Shown here: piece by piece, positions 1 through 8,182 of the stretch | Position numbering within the stretch: position 1 is the stretch's first letter | How the letters are laid out: the number at the start of each line of letters is the position of its first letter | Origin: Natronococcus sp. AD-5 | GTDB taxonomy: Archaea > Halobacteriota > Halobacteria > Halobacteriales > Natrialbaceae | Assembly (NCBI RefSeq): GCF_030734285.1 | Contig: NZ_CP132295.1 | Span: 62,001-126,000 of the forward strand | Direction: 5' to 3' | Length of the DNA stretch: 64,000 nucleotides | Made by a program: the position numbers and the translations under genes | Notes under the pieces: generated by a model | What the model saw: only the letters and a program-made list of their open reading frames with translations | Databases searched by the model: none | Told to the model about the DNA's origin: nothing

Positions 1-38
1 TTCTCGCCGTCAGTGTGACCATAGGATGGGCTGATCAT
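1..38 (-). CDS. N-terminal start of a minus-strand gene leaving the window
   Basis: An ATG on the minus strand at 38 opens a frame reading MISPSYGHTDGE to the window edge. A GAGGAG ribosome-binding site sits about six bases upstream, which supports a real start. Only 12 codons are visible, so no family can be named. Confidence 0.35.
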   Translation of the reverse strand, partial: MISPSYGHTDGE

Positions 39-196
39 AGTTGTACTCCTCTTGATGTATTTCGTTGTTGTATCCGTTGACCGCTCAACCCTTCCGCTTC
101 TTGATAGTGGCGATTTCGTCTTTAAATTTTGATAATTGACGTCTGAGGGACATTCACATCGATATATAAAATCATTCATTGGTGAGCACTGGGGAA

Positions 197-935
197 GCAG
201 TGTCCAGTCAACGAGCGAGCAGTTCTTGGATTCGGCTGTCATGCAAGCCCAAGAACCGCTCACCGTTACGCTCGAACCTGATTCTCTTGAATGCTGGGCT
301 GAGGAGAGCACCGCGAGCGCTCCCAGGGCGCTCGCGGTGCGGTTCCATGCTTCAGGCCTTTCGCTCCGTGAGACAGCTGCTGCTCTCGAAACGTTCGGCG
401 TGACTCGCTCACATCAGGCGGTGTTTCAGTGGGTTCACCGGGTTGCAGAGGAAGCCCCAGACCCGCCGACGGAGACGCCGTCGCGGGTCGCGGTCGACGA
501 AACTGCAGTAACGATCGGAACTGAGCAACACTGGCTGTACGCCGCGATCGACGTTGAGACGAAACTCTTGCTGGATGTGTGGATCTCTCCTCGACGAGGA
601 GCGAATCCAGCGGCCGAGTTTCTCTGCCAGTTGGCCGAGAAACACGACCTTTCGGAGGCAACATTCCTTGTCGACGGCATGGGCTACCTGACCGCCCTAG
701 CGCGTTGCAACTTGTGCGGTCACCTGGATTACGTCGATCGCAATCTCATCGAGAAATGGTTCCAAACGCTCGCAATGCGGATTGATCGATTCCATCAGAC
801 GTGGATAGGGCGGCGAGCCATCGCTGGGCGCTGGCTCACCGCCTTCGTCCATTACTACAACCGGCAACGACCGAATCAAGCACTCAACAATCGCACTCCT
901 GCCGAGGAAGTGATGGGAAGATGACTAGACACTGC
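197..935 (+). mobile_element. IS6-family insertion sequence, about 0.74 kb
   Basis: The element is bounded by inverted repeats: GCAGTGTCCAGTCA at 197-210 and its imperfect complement TGACTAGACACTGC at 922-935 (13 of 14 match). Size and single transposase gene fit haloarchaeal IS6 elements. The eight bases outside each end (189-196 and 936-943) do not match, so no target duplication is visible. This suggests a rearrangement through the element rather than a simple insertion. The right end abuts a permease gene whose 5' part is missing. Confidence 0.82.
241..924 (+). CDS. IS6-family DDE transposase
   Basis: This transposase catalyses replicative transposition of the surrounding element. An N-terminal helix-turn-helix region of about 75 residues precedes an RNase-H-like DDE domain. 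The catalytic triad is visible as D86 in VDETAV, D145 in FLVDG and E171 in NLIEKWF, followed by the C-terminal HYYNRQRPNQAL signature. The frame is open upstream to a TTG at 136, but that lies outside the left inverted repeat, so the ATG at 241 is chosen, giving 227 residues. No internal lesion is seen, so the enzyme may be active. Confidence 0.9.
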   Translation: MQAQEPLTVTLEPDSLECWAEESTASAPRALAVRFHASGLSLRETAAALETFGVTRSHQAVFQWVHRVAEEAPDPPTETPSRVAVDETAVTIGTEQHWLYAAIDVETKLLLDVWISPRRGANPAAEFLCQLAEKHDLSEATFLVDGMGYLTALARCNLCGHLDYVDRNLIEKWFQTLAMRIDRFHQTWIGRRAIAGRWLTAFVHYYNRQRPNQALNNRTPAEEVMGR

Positions 936-945
936 CTATTCGAGA

Positions 946-1427
946 GATAATTTTGATGTCCAATCAACATTTGAGCCCGAGGTAGTTTACAATGCCGTTG
1001 ATTGGAGCGTGATCTTTCTGCTCGCAGGACTGATTCCACTTGGAGTAGCAATGGAAGAGACAGCAGTAGTGTTTCTTGCGGGCACTGCAGTCGCTCTCGC
1101 CGGCGAGTTGCAGTCATGGTCGTCCTTGGACTCGTGTATCTGTTCGCAGCGCTCTTAACGGAGTTGCTGTCGAACAATGCGAACATCGTGTTGATGATCT
1201 CGATCACGTCTGACGTCGCTGTGCAGCTTGGGGCAGACCTATATACGTTCGTGCTCGCTGTCGTTTTTGCGAGCAGCACACCCTTGCTTTCGCCGGTAGG
1301 GTACCAAACAAATCTGATGGGTTTAGACCCGGCGGCTACGAGTTCACCGACTTCGGACGTGGCTACTCTGCAGGTCCTACTGGCAGTAGTAGCGATACTC
1401 AGCATCACAGTGATCTGGGACGCCTGA
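946..1427 (+). pseudogene. 5'-truncated SLC13/DASS-type permease remnant
   Basis: Membrane-protein coding is readable across two or three frames. VIFLLAGLIPLGVAMEET begins near 1010, then a frame change leads to YLFAALLTELLSNNA near 1140 and SPVGYQTNLM near 1300. A further shift gives GPGGYEFTDF before the last helix. The LLSNNA and TPVGYQTN-like motifs are typical of SLC13/ArsB-like ion transporters that carry TrkA-C domains. The N-terminal half is absent and the remnant starts just after the IS6 right end. At least two frameshifts remain, so no product is expected. Confidence 0.78.
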
Positions 1428-1539
1428 GCTGAGAGACTGTCAGTGAATCAATGAGGAATGTTCTATAGACCCATGGACTGCTCTTTTCATGTCTCTTGCT
1501 AACGCTACACTTACAAGTAGTAACCGTCTAGGGTCTCTC

Positions 1540-1773
1540 ATGAAAATTCCGCAACCTCTGGAATATCTAAAACAGCGCGGTGCCGCAGTCCATGCATACG
1601 ACGATGATGAAGGTGCTATCGTTGCTGATTTCGGGACGAGTGATGATGGACAAGTCGATGTCGTCGGGAAGACCGCGATCGTTCTCGTAGGTGACCAGCA
1701 GTTCGAATTCGATCTTCCGCCCGAAGCAAACAGGATCTCGATCAACAGCGGAATCCTCACCATTACAGAGTAG
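1540..1773 (+). CDS. Small acidic haloarchaeal protein (DUF7127/Hsp20-like type)
   Basis: This is a 77-residue acidic protein beginning MKIPQPLEYLKQRGAAVHAY and rich in predicted beta strands. It resembles short haloarchaeal proteins loosely annotated as Hsp20-like or DUF7127; this is from family memory, not a search. The frame stays open upstream to an ATG at 1489, but the protein-like signal begins at 1540. It stands alone between the permease remnant and an empty spacer. Function is unknown. Confidence 0.72.
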   Translation: MKIPQPLEYLKQRGAAVHAYDDDEGAIVADFGTSDDGQVDVVGKTAIVLVGDQQFEFDLPPEANRISINSGILTITE

Positions 1774-2125
1774 TGAGTCGGCTCTACGGATGAAAACCTC
1801 GCCAATCCTGCAATGCTCATGTGACAGAGATCGGTGATATATTGTATTATTCACTTCTCTGCCAGAGATCTGCAGAGAGAACAGTCTAAAACCGGGATCT
1901 CATTCAACAATTTTTAATGAATCGTCCAAAACGACGATCAATCAACAAGCATCTACAGAAGAGCGCTCTGTGAATGCATAGATACCGTTGAATCAACCGC
2001 CGCGAGAGCAGTATCTCTAGAGACAGCCACTACAGTGCTACCCATACGTTTGAATTTGTGAAAATCGGGAGTTTTGTAATGATTACTTTGTTCACCATCG
2101 ACATACATTACAAAAACATTGAATG
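1774..2125. other. Intergenic spacer with no recognised gene
   Basis: This 352-base stretch is AT-rich after 1840. Short frames are present but none has recognisable coding character. It separates a plus-strand gene from a convergent minus-strand gene. Confidence 0.6.
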
Positions 2126-2506
2126 CTAGGCCGCAGGTTCCTTCGCCCGCGGGGCTTCGAATTCACTCATCCGGACGAGGCTGTAGCCCGCCATAGCAGC
2201 GACGAGCACGCCAGTGACGACGTTGCTCACCATTATGGCCTGGCTCACAGCCTCGATGACGAATGGCGATACAAGCACCCACAGGCCGCCAAGTGCTGCC
2301 AGGCCAGGAACGACCTTGTGGACTGCCATCTCGTCCATGGCCCGGTACGCAGTGTAGCCGGCAAAGAGCGCAATCAGCGCTCCAATACCGACGTTACTCC
2401 ACAGGAGCATTTGTGGGACCGACCACACGAATGCCGCGATGATCGCCCACACGCCGGCCAGCGCAGCAATTCCACTCGTCCACTTGATTGATTTCGATTC
2501 GACCAT
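2126..2506 (-). CDS. SPW-repeat membrane protein
   Basis: This 126-residue integral membrane protein belongs to the SPW family. It has four hydrophobic segments in two repeats, each with a W-x-x-S/P-like helix end (FVWSVPQMLLWSNVG and PFVIEAVSQAIMVSNVV). Family role is not established. The start at 2506 (MVESKSIKWTSG) is chosen because an AGGGG motif lies just upstream; the frame stays open to 2560 without a better start. An AT-rich region at 2560-2740 lies between it and the divergent trkA gene and probably holds both promoters. Confidence 0.85.
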   Translation of the reverse strand: MVESKSIKWTSGIAALAGVWAIIAAFVWSVPQMLLWSNVGIGALIALFAGYTAYRAMDEMAVHKVVPGLAALGGLWVLVSPFVIEAVSQAIMVSNVVTGVLVAAMAGYSLVRMSEFEAPRAKEPAA

Positions 2507-2745
2507 GTTTTTTATCCCCTCTTGACCAGTAGTAATTAGGGTTGCAGAAACATTAAACATTTCTTTAGATTATAGGACTATCTACCTATCTGTACTGGTG
2601 GGTTTTGTATAAATAAGTTATTAAATAAATTAGAATGGTAAAAATTGAAATAGAAACAACTACTAAATAAATATCTTACAATCCTTTTCAAATTTCCAAT
2701 GTGGGTCAGGATACGCTTATTAATCGAGTGAATGTATAGTTATTC

Positions 2746-3447
2746 ATGCAATCCGTGATCATTGGTGCCGGACGAGTTGGTCTGCGCACAGCGCGTGTCT
2801 TGCGCGAGGAATGCCACGAGGTAACGGTAATTGAGTGCGATGATCTAGTGGTCAAACGCGCTCTCGACCAGGGATTCACCGTTGTCGTCGGTGACGGCGC
2901 TCGGGAAGCCATCCTTAAGAAAGCTGGTATCACAGGTGCCGATGCACTCGGTGCACTCACGGGCGACCTGAACGTCAACTTCACCGCCTGCATGATCGCC
3001 AACCACTACGGATGCCGGACGATCATGCGTGTTGATCAGACCTACCGCGAAAAGATCTATCACAAGTACGCTGATAAGATCGACGAAGTGATCTATCCCA
3101 AACGCCTCGGCGCGATTGGTGCCAAGAACGCACTGCTCGGCGGGACGATCCGGGCGATCGCCGATGTCGCCCCTCACCTTCAGGTTGTCGAACACACGAT
3201 CACCGACGAGGCCCCAATCAACGGCTACACGATCAGTGAACTGGAACTGCCGGCCAACGCAACCGTCTTGGCCTTTGGTAAACGCGGTCAATCACCCGAA
3301 ATTCCGGACATAGACCTGTCGCTTGAGGCCGGCGATCGGCTCGTCGTGCTGGCGGATTACAAGGTGTTGAGCGACATCAGACAACTCCTGGTCGGTGAAA
3401 CACCGAGTATTACGGCTGTAACCGCAGCCACCGGAGGTGGAAATTAA
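2746..3447 (+). CDS. trkA: TrkA-family K+ uptake regulator (RCK-N plus RCK-C)
   Basis: This cytoplasmic regulator of Trk-type potassium channels binds NAD(H) or nucleotides. The N-terminal Rossmann domain begins with the dinucleotide motif GAGRVG at residues 7-12, with an acidic E after the second strand. It is followed by TrkA-C (about residues 140-215), seen as VEHTITDEAPINGYTISEL and LEAGDRLVVLAD. Length (233 residues) is normal for one RCK unit. Its stop overlaps the start of the next gene by one base (TAATG), so the two are probably translationally coupled. No TrkH pore gene lies in the window. Confidence 0.92.
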   Translation: MQSVIIGAGRVGLRTARVLREECHEVTVIECDDLVVKRALDQGFTVVVGDGAREAILKKAGITGADALGALTGDLNVNFTACMIANHYGCRTIMRVDQTYREKIYHKYADKIDEVIYPKRLGAIGAKNALLGGTIRAIADVAPHLQVVEHTITDEAPINGYTISELELPANATVLAFGKRGQSPEIPDIDLSLEAGDRLVVLADYKVLSDIRQLLVGETPSITAVTAATGGGN

Positions 3448-3677
3448 TGATCACGGCATTCATCATGATCAAAGCGAACACCGGGGAAGCGGATCGACTC
3501 AGAGATAGCATCGAAGCGATCGACGGCGTCGAGTTGATTAACATCGTTGCTGGCGACGTTGACCTCATTGCGAAAGTCCAAGTCGAGACACCAGCCGAAG
3601 TCAAGGAGATCGCGGCAACCCAAATCCATAGTATCGACGGGATCGAAAATACGGAAACGTACATTGCGATGGTCTAA
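3447..3677 (+). CDS. Stand-alone Lrp/AsnC RAM-domain protein
   Basis: The 76-residue protein is only the C-terminal ligand-binding (RAM) half of an Lrp/AsnC regulator, with no helix-turn-helix. The pattern MITAFIMIKANTGEADRL ... GVELINIVAGDVDLIAKV ... GIENTETYIAM matches the beta-alpha-beta-beta-alpha-beta RAM fold. RAM domains bind amino acids or related small molecules at oligomer interfaces. The start overlaps the trkA stop, so it likely acts with TrkA, perhaps as a ligand-sensing accessory (inference). A second copy of this type is at 33739-33969. Confidence 0.88.
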   Translation: MITAFIMIKANTGEADRLRDSIEAIDGVELINIVAGDVDLIAKVQVETPAEVKEIAATQIHSIDGIENTETYIAMV

Positions 3678-3897
3678 GTCCGACACGAACGTAACCGTGG
3701 ACGAGACGGTCGGGAAGGCGGCGCAGACTATCGTTCGGTACACGGAGGAGAACGACGTGATCGACGTCGTTCTCGGGAGTCACGGCCGCTGCGAGTTATC
3801 GCGATTTCTGCTCGGAAACGTCGCCGAGCGAGTTGCTTGACGCTCGTCCGGTTCTGTGACGATCATCAGGGACGAGGAGCCAGATCGAAAGCCGTAG
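3678..3897 (+). pseudogene. Universal stress protein C-terminal remnant
   Basis: The frame reads a UspA C-terminal half: YTEENDVIDVVLGSHGR, then FLLGNVAERVA. An in-frame TGA follows at 3838-3840, after which the same frame continues RSSGSVTIIRDEE to a TAG at 3895. The family normally has an arginine at the TGA site, so CGA to TGA is the simplest lesion. The nucleotide-binding motif G-x2-G-x9-G-S/T is partly kept, but the N-terminal half is absent. Not expected to be functional. Confidence 0.8.
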
Positions 3898-4046
3898 GTT
3901 TCGATTCGTTCCGTTCACCGTCTGCTGGGAAAATTGAAATCCTGGAATCCCGCGAACAAGTGACAGAAGGAGTTCGATGACCACACGAGATCTCCCTCAC
4001 GGCGTGGTGCAGTTTCTTAGACTGTCGAGCGTCGAGTCGTGCCTCG

Positions 4047-5412
4047 TCACAGTTCTCGGTCCCGAATCGCGCGCTCGGTCTCACGCGTGATGTCCTCGAG
4101 CCCGTCGCTGATCCGAACTTCGTATGTCTCAGAATCCCGCACTCGCCGGTATCGCTCCGGAAGCTTCTCGAGTTCCCGTCCGGTCCATTCTCGGATCGAC
4201 CGCAGATCTGGTGGGGTATAGACGAGCGATCCGTCCTCGAAAATCGTTTCGAGTTGCGGCTCTCCCGGCTCCTCGAGTGTCTCGCCGCGTCGCGCGAGCA
4301 CATCGTGGACGTACGAGCCGTCACGTTCGACGCGATACACCTCCTTCCGGTCGGGATAGATCACTTTCCCGGGCGAGAGCTTCATGCTCGGGACGTTCGT
4401 CCCGTCGCATTCGACCGCGGTGAGCTAGTAGACGACGCCGCTGTCTGGCGCGTCCTTGCTCGTGGTCAGCGCGGTTCCCGGGCCGAACGCCGTCGCGACG
4501 CCATCGGCGTCGAAGAACTCCCGGAAAAAGTACTCGTCGACGCCCGAGGAGACGACGATGCCGGCATCGTCGACGATCTCGTGAACCGTTTTGGAGAGCT
4601 CGACCAGATCCCCCGAATCCAGCCGGACGCCTCCCAGTCGGACGCCGCGGTCGGCGGCGACGGCGACCGCGCGCTCGGCGCCGTCAACGGTGTCGTACGT
4701 GTCGATCAGGTAAATCGCGTCGTCACCGTAGGTGTCGGCGAACGCCTCGAACGAGGCGCGCTCGCTCTCGAAACTCTGTACCCACGAGTGTGCCATCGTC
4801 CCGTACGTCGGCACGCCGAATCGCTCGCCAGCGAGGACGTTCGAGGTGCCGTCGAAGCCGCCGAGGTACGCCACCCGAGCAGCCTTGAGCCCGGCGTCGG
4901 CGCCGTGGGCGCGTCGGGAACCGAAGTCGACGAGCGTCTGCCCGTCGCCTCACGACGTCGGCCATGCGCGCCGCCTTCGTCGCGACGAGCGTCTGGAATC
5001 CGACCTGGTTGAGCACCAGCGTCTCGAGCAACTGCGCCTCGAGAAGCGGCGCGGTCACTTCGAGCAGGGGCTCGTTTGGAAACACGGGCGTCCCCTCGGG
5101 GAGGGCTCGAATCTCGCCGGTGAACGCGAACGACTCGAGGTGCGAGAGGAAGTCGTCGCCGAAGCCTTGGTCGGCGAGGAAATCCAGCGCGTCGGCGTCG
5201 AACTCGAGCGTTTCTACGGCGGCGATCACCTGCTCGAGGCCGGCGGCGATCGCGTATCCGCGGTCCGGAGGGAGACGCCTGAAGTAGACCGAAAACGTCG
5301 CGTTCGGATTGTGATTCGTCTCGTAATACCCCTGCATCATAGTGAGTTCGTACCGATCGGTGAACAGCGAGAGTTCGCGGGAGCCGATGTGGCCGAATGT
5401 CGGCTGGGACAT
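4047..5412 (-). pseudogene. pncB: Nicotinate phosphoribosyltransferase, frameshift plus nonsense
   Basis: Nicotinate phosphoribosyltransferase converts nicotinate and PRPP to nicotinate mononucleotide in NAD salvage. The N-terminal part (from 5412, MSQPTFGHIGSRELSLFTD) runs correctly to about 4950. There the frame shifts; the continuation (DGQTLVDFGSRRAHGADAG, then YLGGFDGTSNV) lies in another frame. A TAG at 4425-4427 then interrupts that frame before LTAVECDGTNVPSMKLSPGK, and the C-terminus runs to 4047. Full family length is present but two independent lesions make it a probable pseudogene. It is divergent from the uspA remnant at 5580. Confidence 0.88.
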
Positions 5413-5579
5413 GGATACACGAGCGCGGACGAGCGCACGAACGAAATAGCTTCACCCTCCTGCGGGATCGAACTCGAACCGTGCTCGACCGCCGCTCCGT
5501 CCTCGAGCAGTCGGCACTATCCGGTCCGGAACGGTGACGCACCGTGGTCGTTTCTTAACCCTTGGGGACGTACGGCACT

Positions 5580-5911
5580 GTGATTCGGCTGTATTCGACG
5601 ATCCTCGTTCCGATCGACGGGAGCGGCGGCGCCGAAGGTGTGGTCAGCCGAGCGTTCGACTTCGCGCGGACGTTCGGGGCCGCCGTGCACGTCCTCTATG
5701 TCATCGACACCGGAGCCGAACCGACCGGCCTCGGCGACCAGCAACGCGACGAGTTCCGACGGCCGTCGGAAAAGCGGGGCCGTTGGGTAACCGCCCGAGT
5801 CCACGAGCGAGCGACCGAGCTCGACCTGGAGGCGACGCGAGCCGTTCACGAGGGCGTTCCGTACCGAACAATCCTCGAGTACGCGGACGAACACGGCGTC
5901 GATCTGAGCGT
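5580..5911 (+). pseudogene. Universal stress protein truncated by an IS6 remnant
   Basis: A UspA domain starts at a GTG at 5580 (YSTILVPIDGSGG) and is normal through TILEYADEHGVDLSV. After about 5911 the sequence becomes IS6-derived and the frame stops at 5948. The essential C-terminal ATP-binding GSHGR block and last strand are missing. The break coincides with the end of the antisense IS6 remnant, so insertion of that element is the likely cause. Confidence 0.8.
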
Positions 5912-6500
5912 CTGTCCGTTGAGTGTTTGGCTCGGTCGCTGTGAATAGTGTACGAACTATTCAATCCTTTCTCTGACGCTCGCCCAACTGTCGACACACG
6001 AGTTGTGGAAGCGGTCAACTCGTGTCTTGAATGCGTAAAGTCACTTTTCGATACAGTTCTTCCGATATAGTCGAACTGACGGCTCAATCCTAATCATAAG
6101 AGAGAAGTTAAATAGCCGTAGTCGTCGACGAGAGACATGCTCTCTCCGAGATTGCGTTTCTCGGTCAAGCAATACAGCGGCTGGATCATTTCCTCGCCGT
6201 CCAAAGACAGCGACATTGAGGAGTAACTGAGAGTCAAAATCTATTGTAGCGTATCCCTAAGACCAGTCGCCGGTAATCTTGCCAGCAGTTTCATTAATCG
6301 AAACCCGCGACGGCTTCACTGTCGGCGGATCTGGCGCACTGGTAACCAGCTGATGTACCTGCTGCCAGATTGCTTGATAAGATCGTTTTACGCCGGTCAA
6401 GCGAAGAATTGATTGCGTCTCCCGAAGTGAATACCTGGTCGCGTGGAGGCGGACGGCGACGCCCGCAAGGGTGATCGCCGTCCACCCACGCTCCCAAGCT
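5912..6500 (-). mobile_element. Decayed IS6-family transposase
   Basis: Minus-strand translation recovers most of an IS6 transposase in mixed frames. From 6490, LAGVAVRLHATRYSLRET, then QAIWQQVHQLVTSAPDPP, VSINETAGKITGDWS, a TAG, YATIDFDSQLLLNVAVFG, and in a shifted frame LVDDYGYLTSLL. Near 6000 comes RVDRFHNS and finally FVHYSQRPSQTLNGQT. At least two stops and two frameshifts are present and the first catalytic D is N (INETA for VDETA). It is older and more decayed than the copy at 197-935 and sits at the truncation point of the uspA gene. Confidence 0.85.
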
Positions 6501-6667
6501 ATATCAAATTACTATCTCTTCCGGATAGCTTTTGTAGTTCCACTAAACACATTTCGAAACGTCCAGTAAGTTGTTTTCAAAGAGGACGACATCGGCCAAC
6601 TACGGCGAGGGTTGGACGGATCAAGTCCAACCCGCAGAGATTTATCCATTGACGAAAAACCGAATGC

Positions 6668-7423
6668 ATGACTGAACCTAACGGCGGATGGGTCGCGCTC
6701 TTCTCCGGTGGCAAAGAGTCCTCATGGGCGCTCTATCAGGCCTTGAAGGCAAAATGTGACGTCCGTAGACTCGTGATAGTCCATCCACCGAAGGGATCTC
6801 ACGCGTATCACGCACCTGCGACATCGGTGGCTCGACTGGCCGCGCAGAGCATCGAGATTCCCGTCATCAACGTCGGTCTTCCCACCGTCGACATTGAGCC
6901 TCCAGACATCAAAGCAGACATCACGCCTGACTCGGAAACATGGGATGATACAGAAATAGAGCCCCTCGGGTCCGTGTTGCGAACGCTGGATGCCGAATTC
7001 GACGGCGGTTTGAACGGGGTCATTGCCGGGACCGTCGAGGACGAGTACCAGGCCGATCGCCTCCGATCGATCTGCGACGACATCGGGTGTGACTTCTTTG
7101 CGCCAATATGGCAGGCGGACCCGCGCGAACTCCTGGAGACGATGATCGAGGCTGGTCTCGAGATCGTTATCGTCGAGGTGTCGGCGCCTGGATTCGACAA
7201 GTCGTGGCTCGGCCGGCGACTGGATCGTGACGCTCTGGCTGACCTGGAAACCCTCCACCGCGAGCGTGGTATCAACCTCTTGGGCGAGGGTGGAGAGTTC
7301 GATACGATCGTGATCGACGGACCACACATGTCGCATTCCATCGCTCTCGAGTTCGAGCGGGAATGGTACGGCACTTGGGGACGAGTGCGGATCACCGATG
7401 CCAGGCTCGAAGTATTCACGTAA
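6668..7423 (+). CDS. dph6: Diphthine--ammonia ligase family protein (Dph6)
   Basis: The Dph6/MJ0570 family amidates diphthine on elongation factor 2, the last step of diphthamide synthesis, using ATP and ammonium. The PP-loop ATP-pyrophosphatase motif SGGKES is at residues 14-19. The family blocks GTVEDEYQADR, FAPIWQADPRELL and GEGGEFDTIVIDGP follow in order. Length (251) is close to the archaeal norm. The ATG at 6668 is preceded by AT-rich DNA containing possible TATA-like sequence. It stands alone, with a minus-strand zinc-finger gene downstream. Confidence 0.92.
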   Translation: MTEPNGGWVALFSGGKESSWALYQALKAKCDVRRLVIVHPPKGSHAYHAPATSVARLAAQSIEIPVINVGLPTVDIEPPDIKADITPDSETWDDTEIEPLGSVLRTLDAEFDGGLNGVIAGTVEDEYQADRLRSICDDIGCDFFAPIWQADPRELLETMIEAGLEIVIVEVSAPGFDKSWLGRRLDRDALADLETLHRERGINLLGEGGEFDTIVIDGPHMSHSIALEFEREWYGTWGRVRITDARLEVFT

Positions 7424-7533
7424 GAGGAAGATCACCGCTTCGACAAAGGTTACTAACGTAATCCATAGTTGTGTTCAAGGTTCTTCAGCAGTTGAGAGAT
7501 GAAACGCGACCCGAATAAGTCAAAGTACCGTTG

Positions 7534-7671
7534 CTACGAGGGGCTCACTTTCGAACATTCAGTACACAAACCGTTTTCTACGTCGTAGTGGGTCGGGCAG
7601 ACGAGGGAACCACACCGATTGCACTGATGTCGAGAGGGTGCTGCCTCGCAGATCTGACAGAGTGATTCCAT
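7534..7671 (-). CDS. Small CxxC zinc-finger protein, 45 residues
   Basis: The frame from ATG 7671 reads MESLCQICEAAPSRHQCNRC and continues with SLVCPTHY and GLCTECSK to a TAG at 7534. Four paired cysteine/histidine sites (CQIC, CNRC, CPTH, CTEC) indicate a B-box/HIT-like double zinc finger. Such very small zinc-finger proteins are common and mostly uncharacterised in haloarchaea. No partner is evident; upstream lies a chimeric pseudogene. Confidence 0.75.
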   Translation of the reverse strand: MESLCQICEAAPSRHQCNRCGSLVCPTHYDVENGLCTECSKVSPS

Positions 7672-7679
7672 GCTCATTC

Positions 7680-7868
7680 TTACGGACCACTGAGTTCCCG
7701 GACGAGGTGTTCTTCAACCGATCCGTCTAGAGCGTCGGTCATAACGCTCTCGATCCCTTGTCTCGCTCGGCGCTCGGAGCTGAATCCACAACCACTGTTG
7801 ACGATGATGTTTCCGTTGTTATAATCAAGCCGCCAACGCCACTGACCTGTGTTGCCCTCTTGGAGTCG
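7680..7868 (-). pseudogene. DUF1508/YegP-like domain fragment
   Basis: The frame reads GNTGQWRWRLDYNNGNIIVN, then SGCGFSSERRARQGIESV to a stop at 7680. This matches the WRWRL...NGNIIADSGEGYSS...GIESV pattern of the DUF1508 (YegP) domain. The usual N-terminus and start are missing: immediately upstream the sequence becomes an egsA fragment in another frame. A start further upstream in this frame (7925) would translate noncognate sequence. Probably non-functional. Confidence 0.65.
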
Positions 7869-8029
7869 ACCAGACGATCGCCTGCAATGCGTTTCGACGT
7901 GGGACTCGTGACGATAAGTGGACAACCCGTAAGCGGAAGATCGGAGATCGCCTCGACAGTCGGGTCGAGGACCCCATGGCCAACGACTACGTTCCGGGGA
8001 AGACGGATCAAAGTGGATTTCTCACCCAT
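7869..8029 (-). pseudogene. egsA: Glycerol-1-phosphate dehydrogenase N-terminal fragment
   Basis: The first about 54 residues from ATG 8029 (MGEKSTLIRLPRNVVVGHGV, then PLIVTSPTSKRIAGDRL) match the N-terminus of sn-glycerol-1-phosphate dehydrogenase, which makes the archaeal lipid backbone. The remaining roughly 300 residues are absent: near 7868 the sequence switches to a DUF1508 fragment. An intact copy must exist elsewhere, because this enzyme is essential for archaeal membranes. Confidence 0.78.
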
Positions 8030-8182
8030 ACCGTTAGTAGCCGTCCGCGGTAAAACATGTTCTCTCCGTTCGAGTGAAGCGTAACAAGAAGCAATCGAAG
8101 GGATTGTAGAATCGTAACTGGTGGGACAACAGGAAAGAATACGCGGGAATTGGCATAAGGTTGTCTGGCTCGTACTTGGTGT

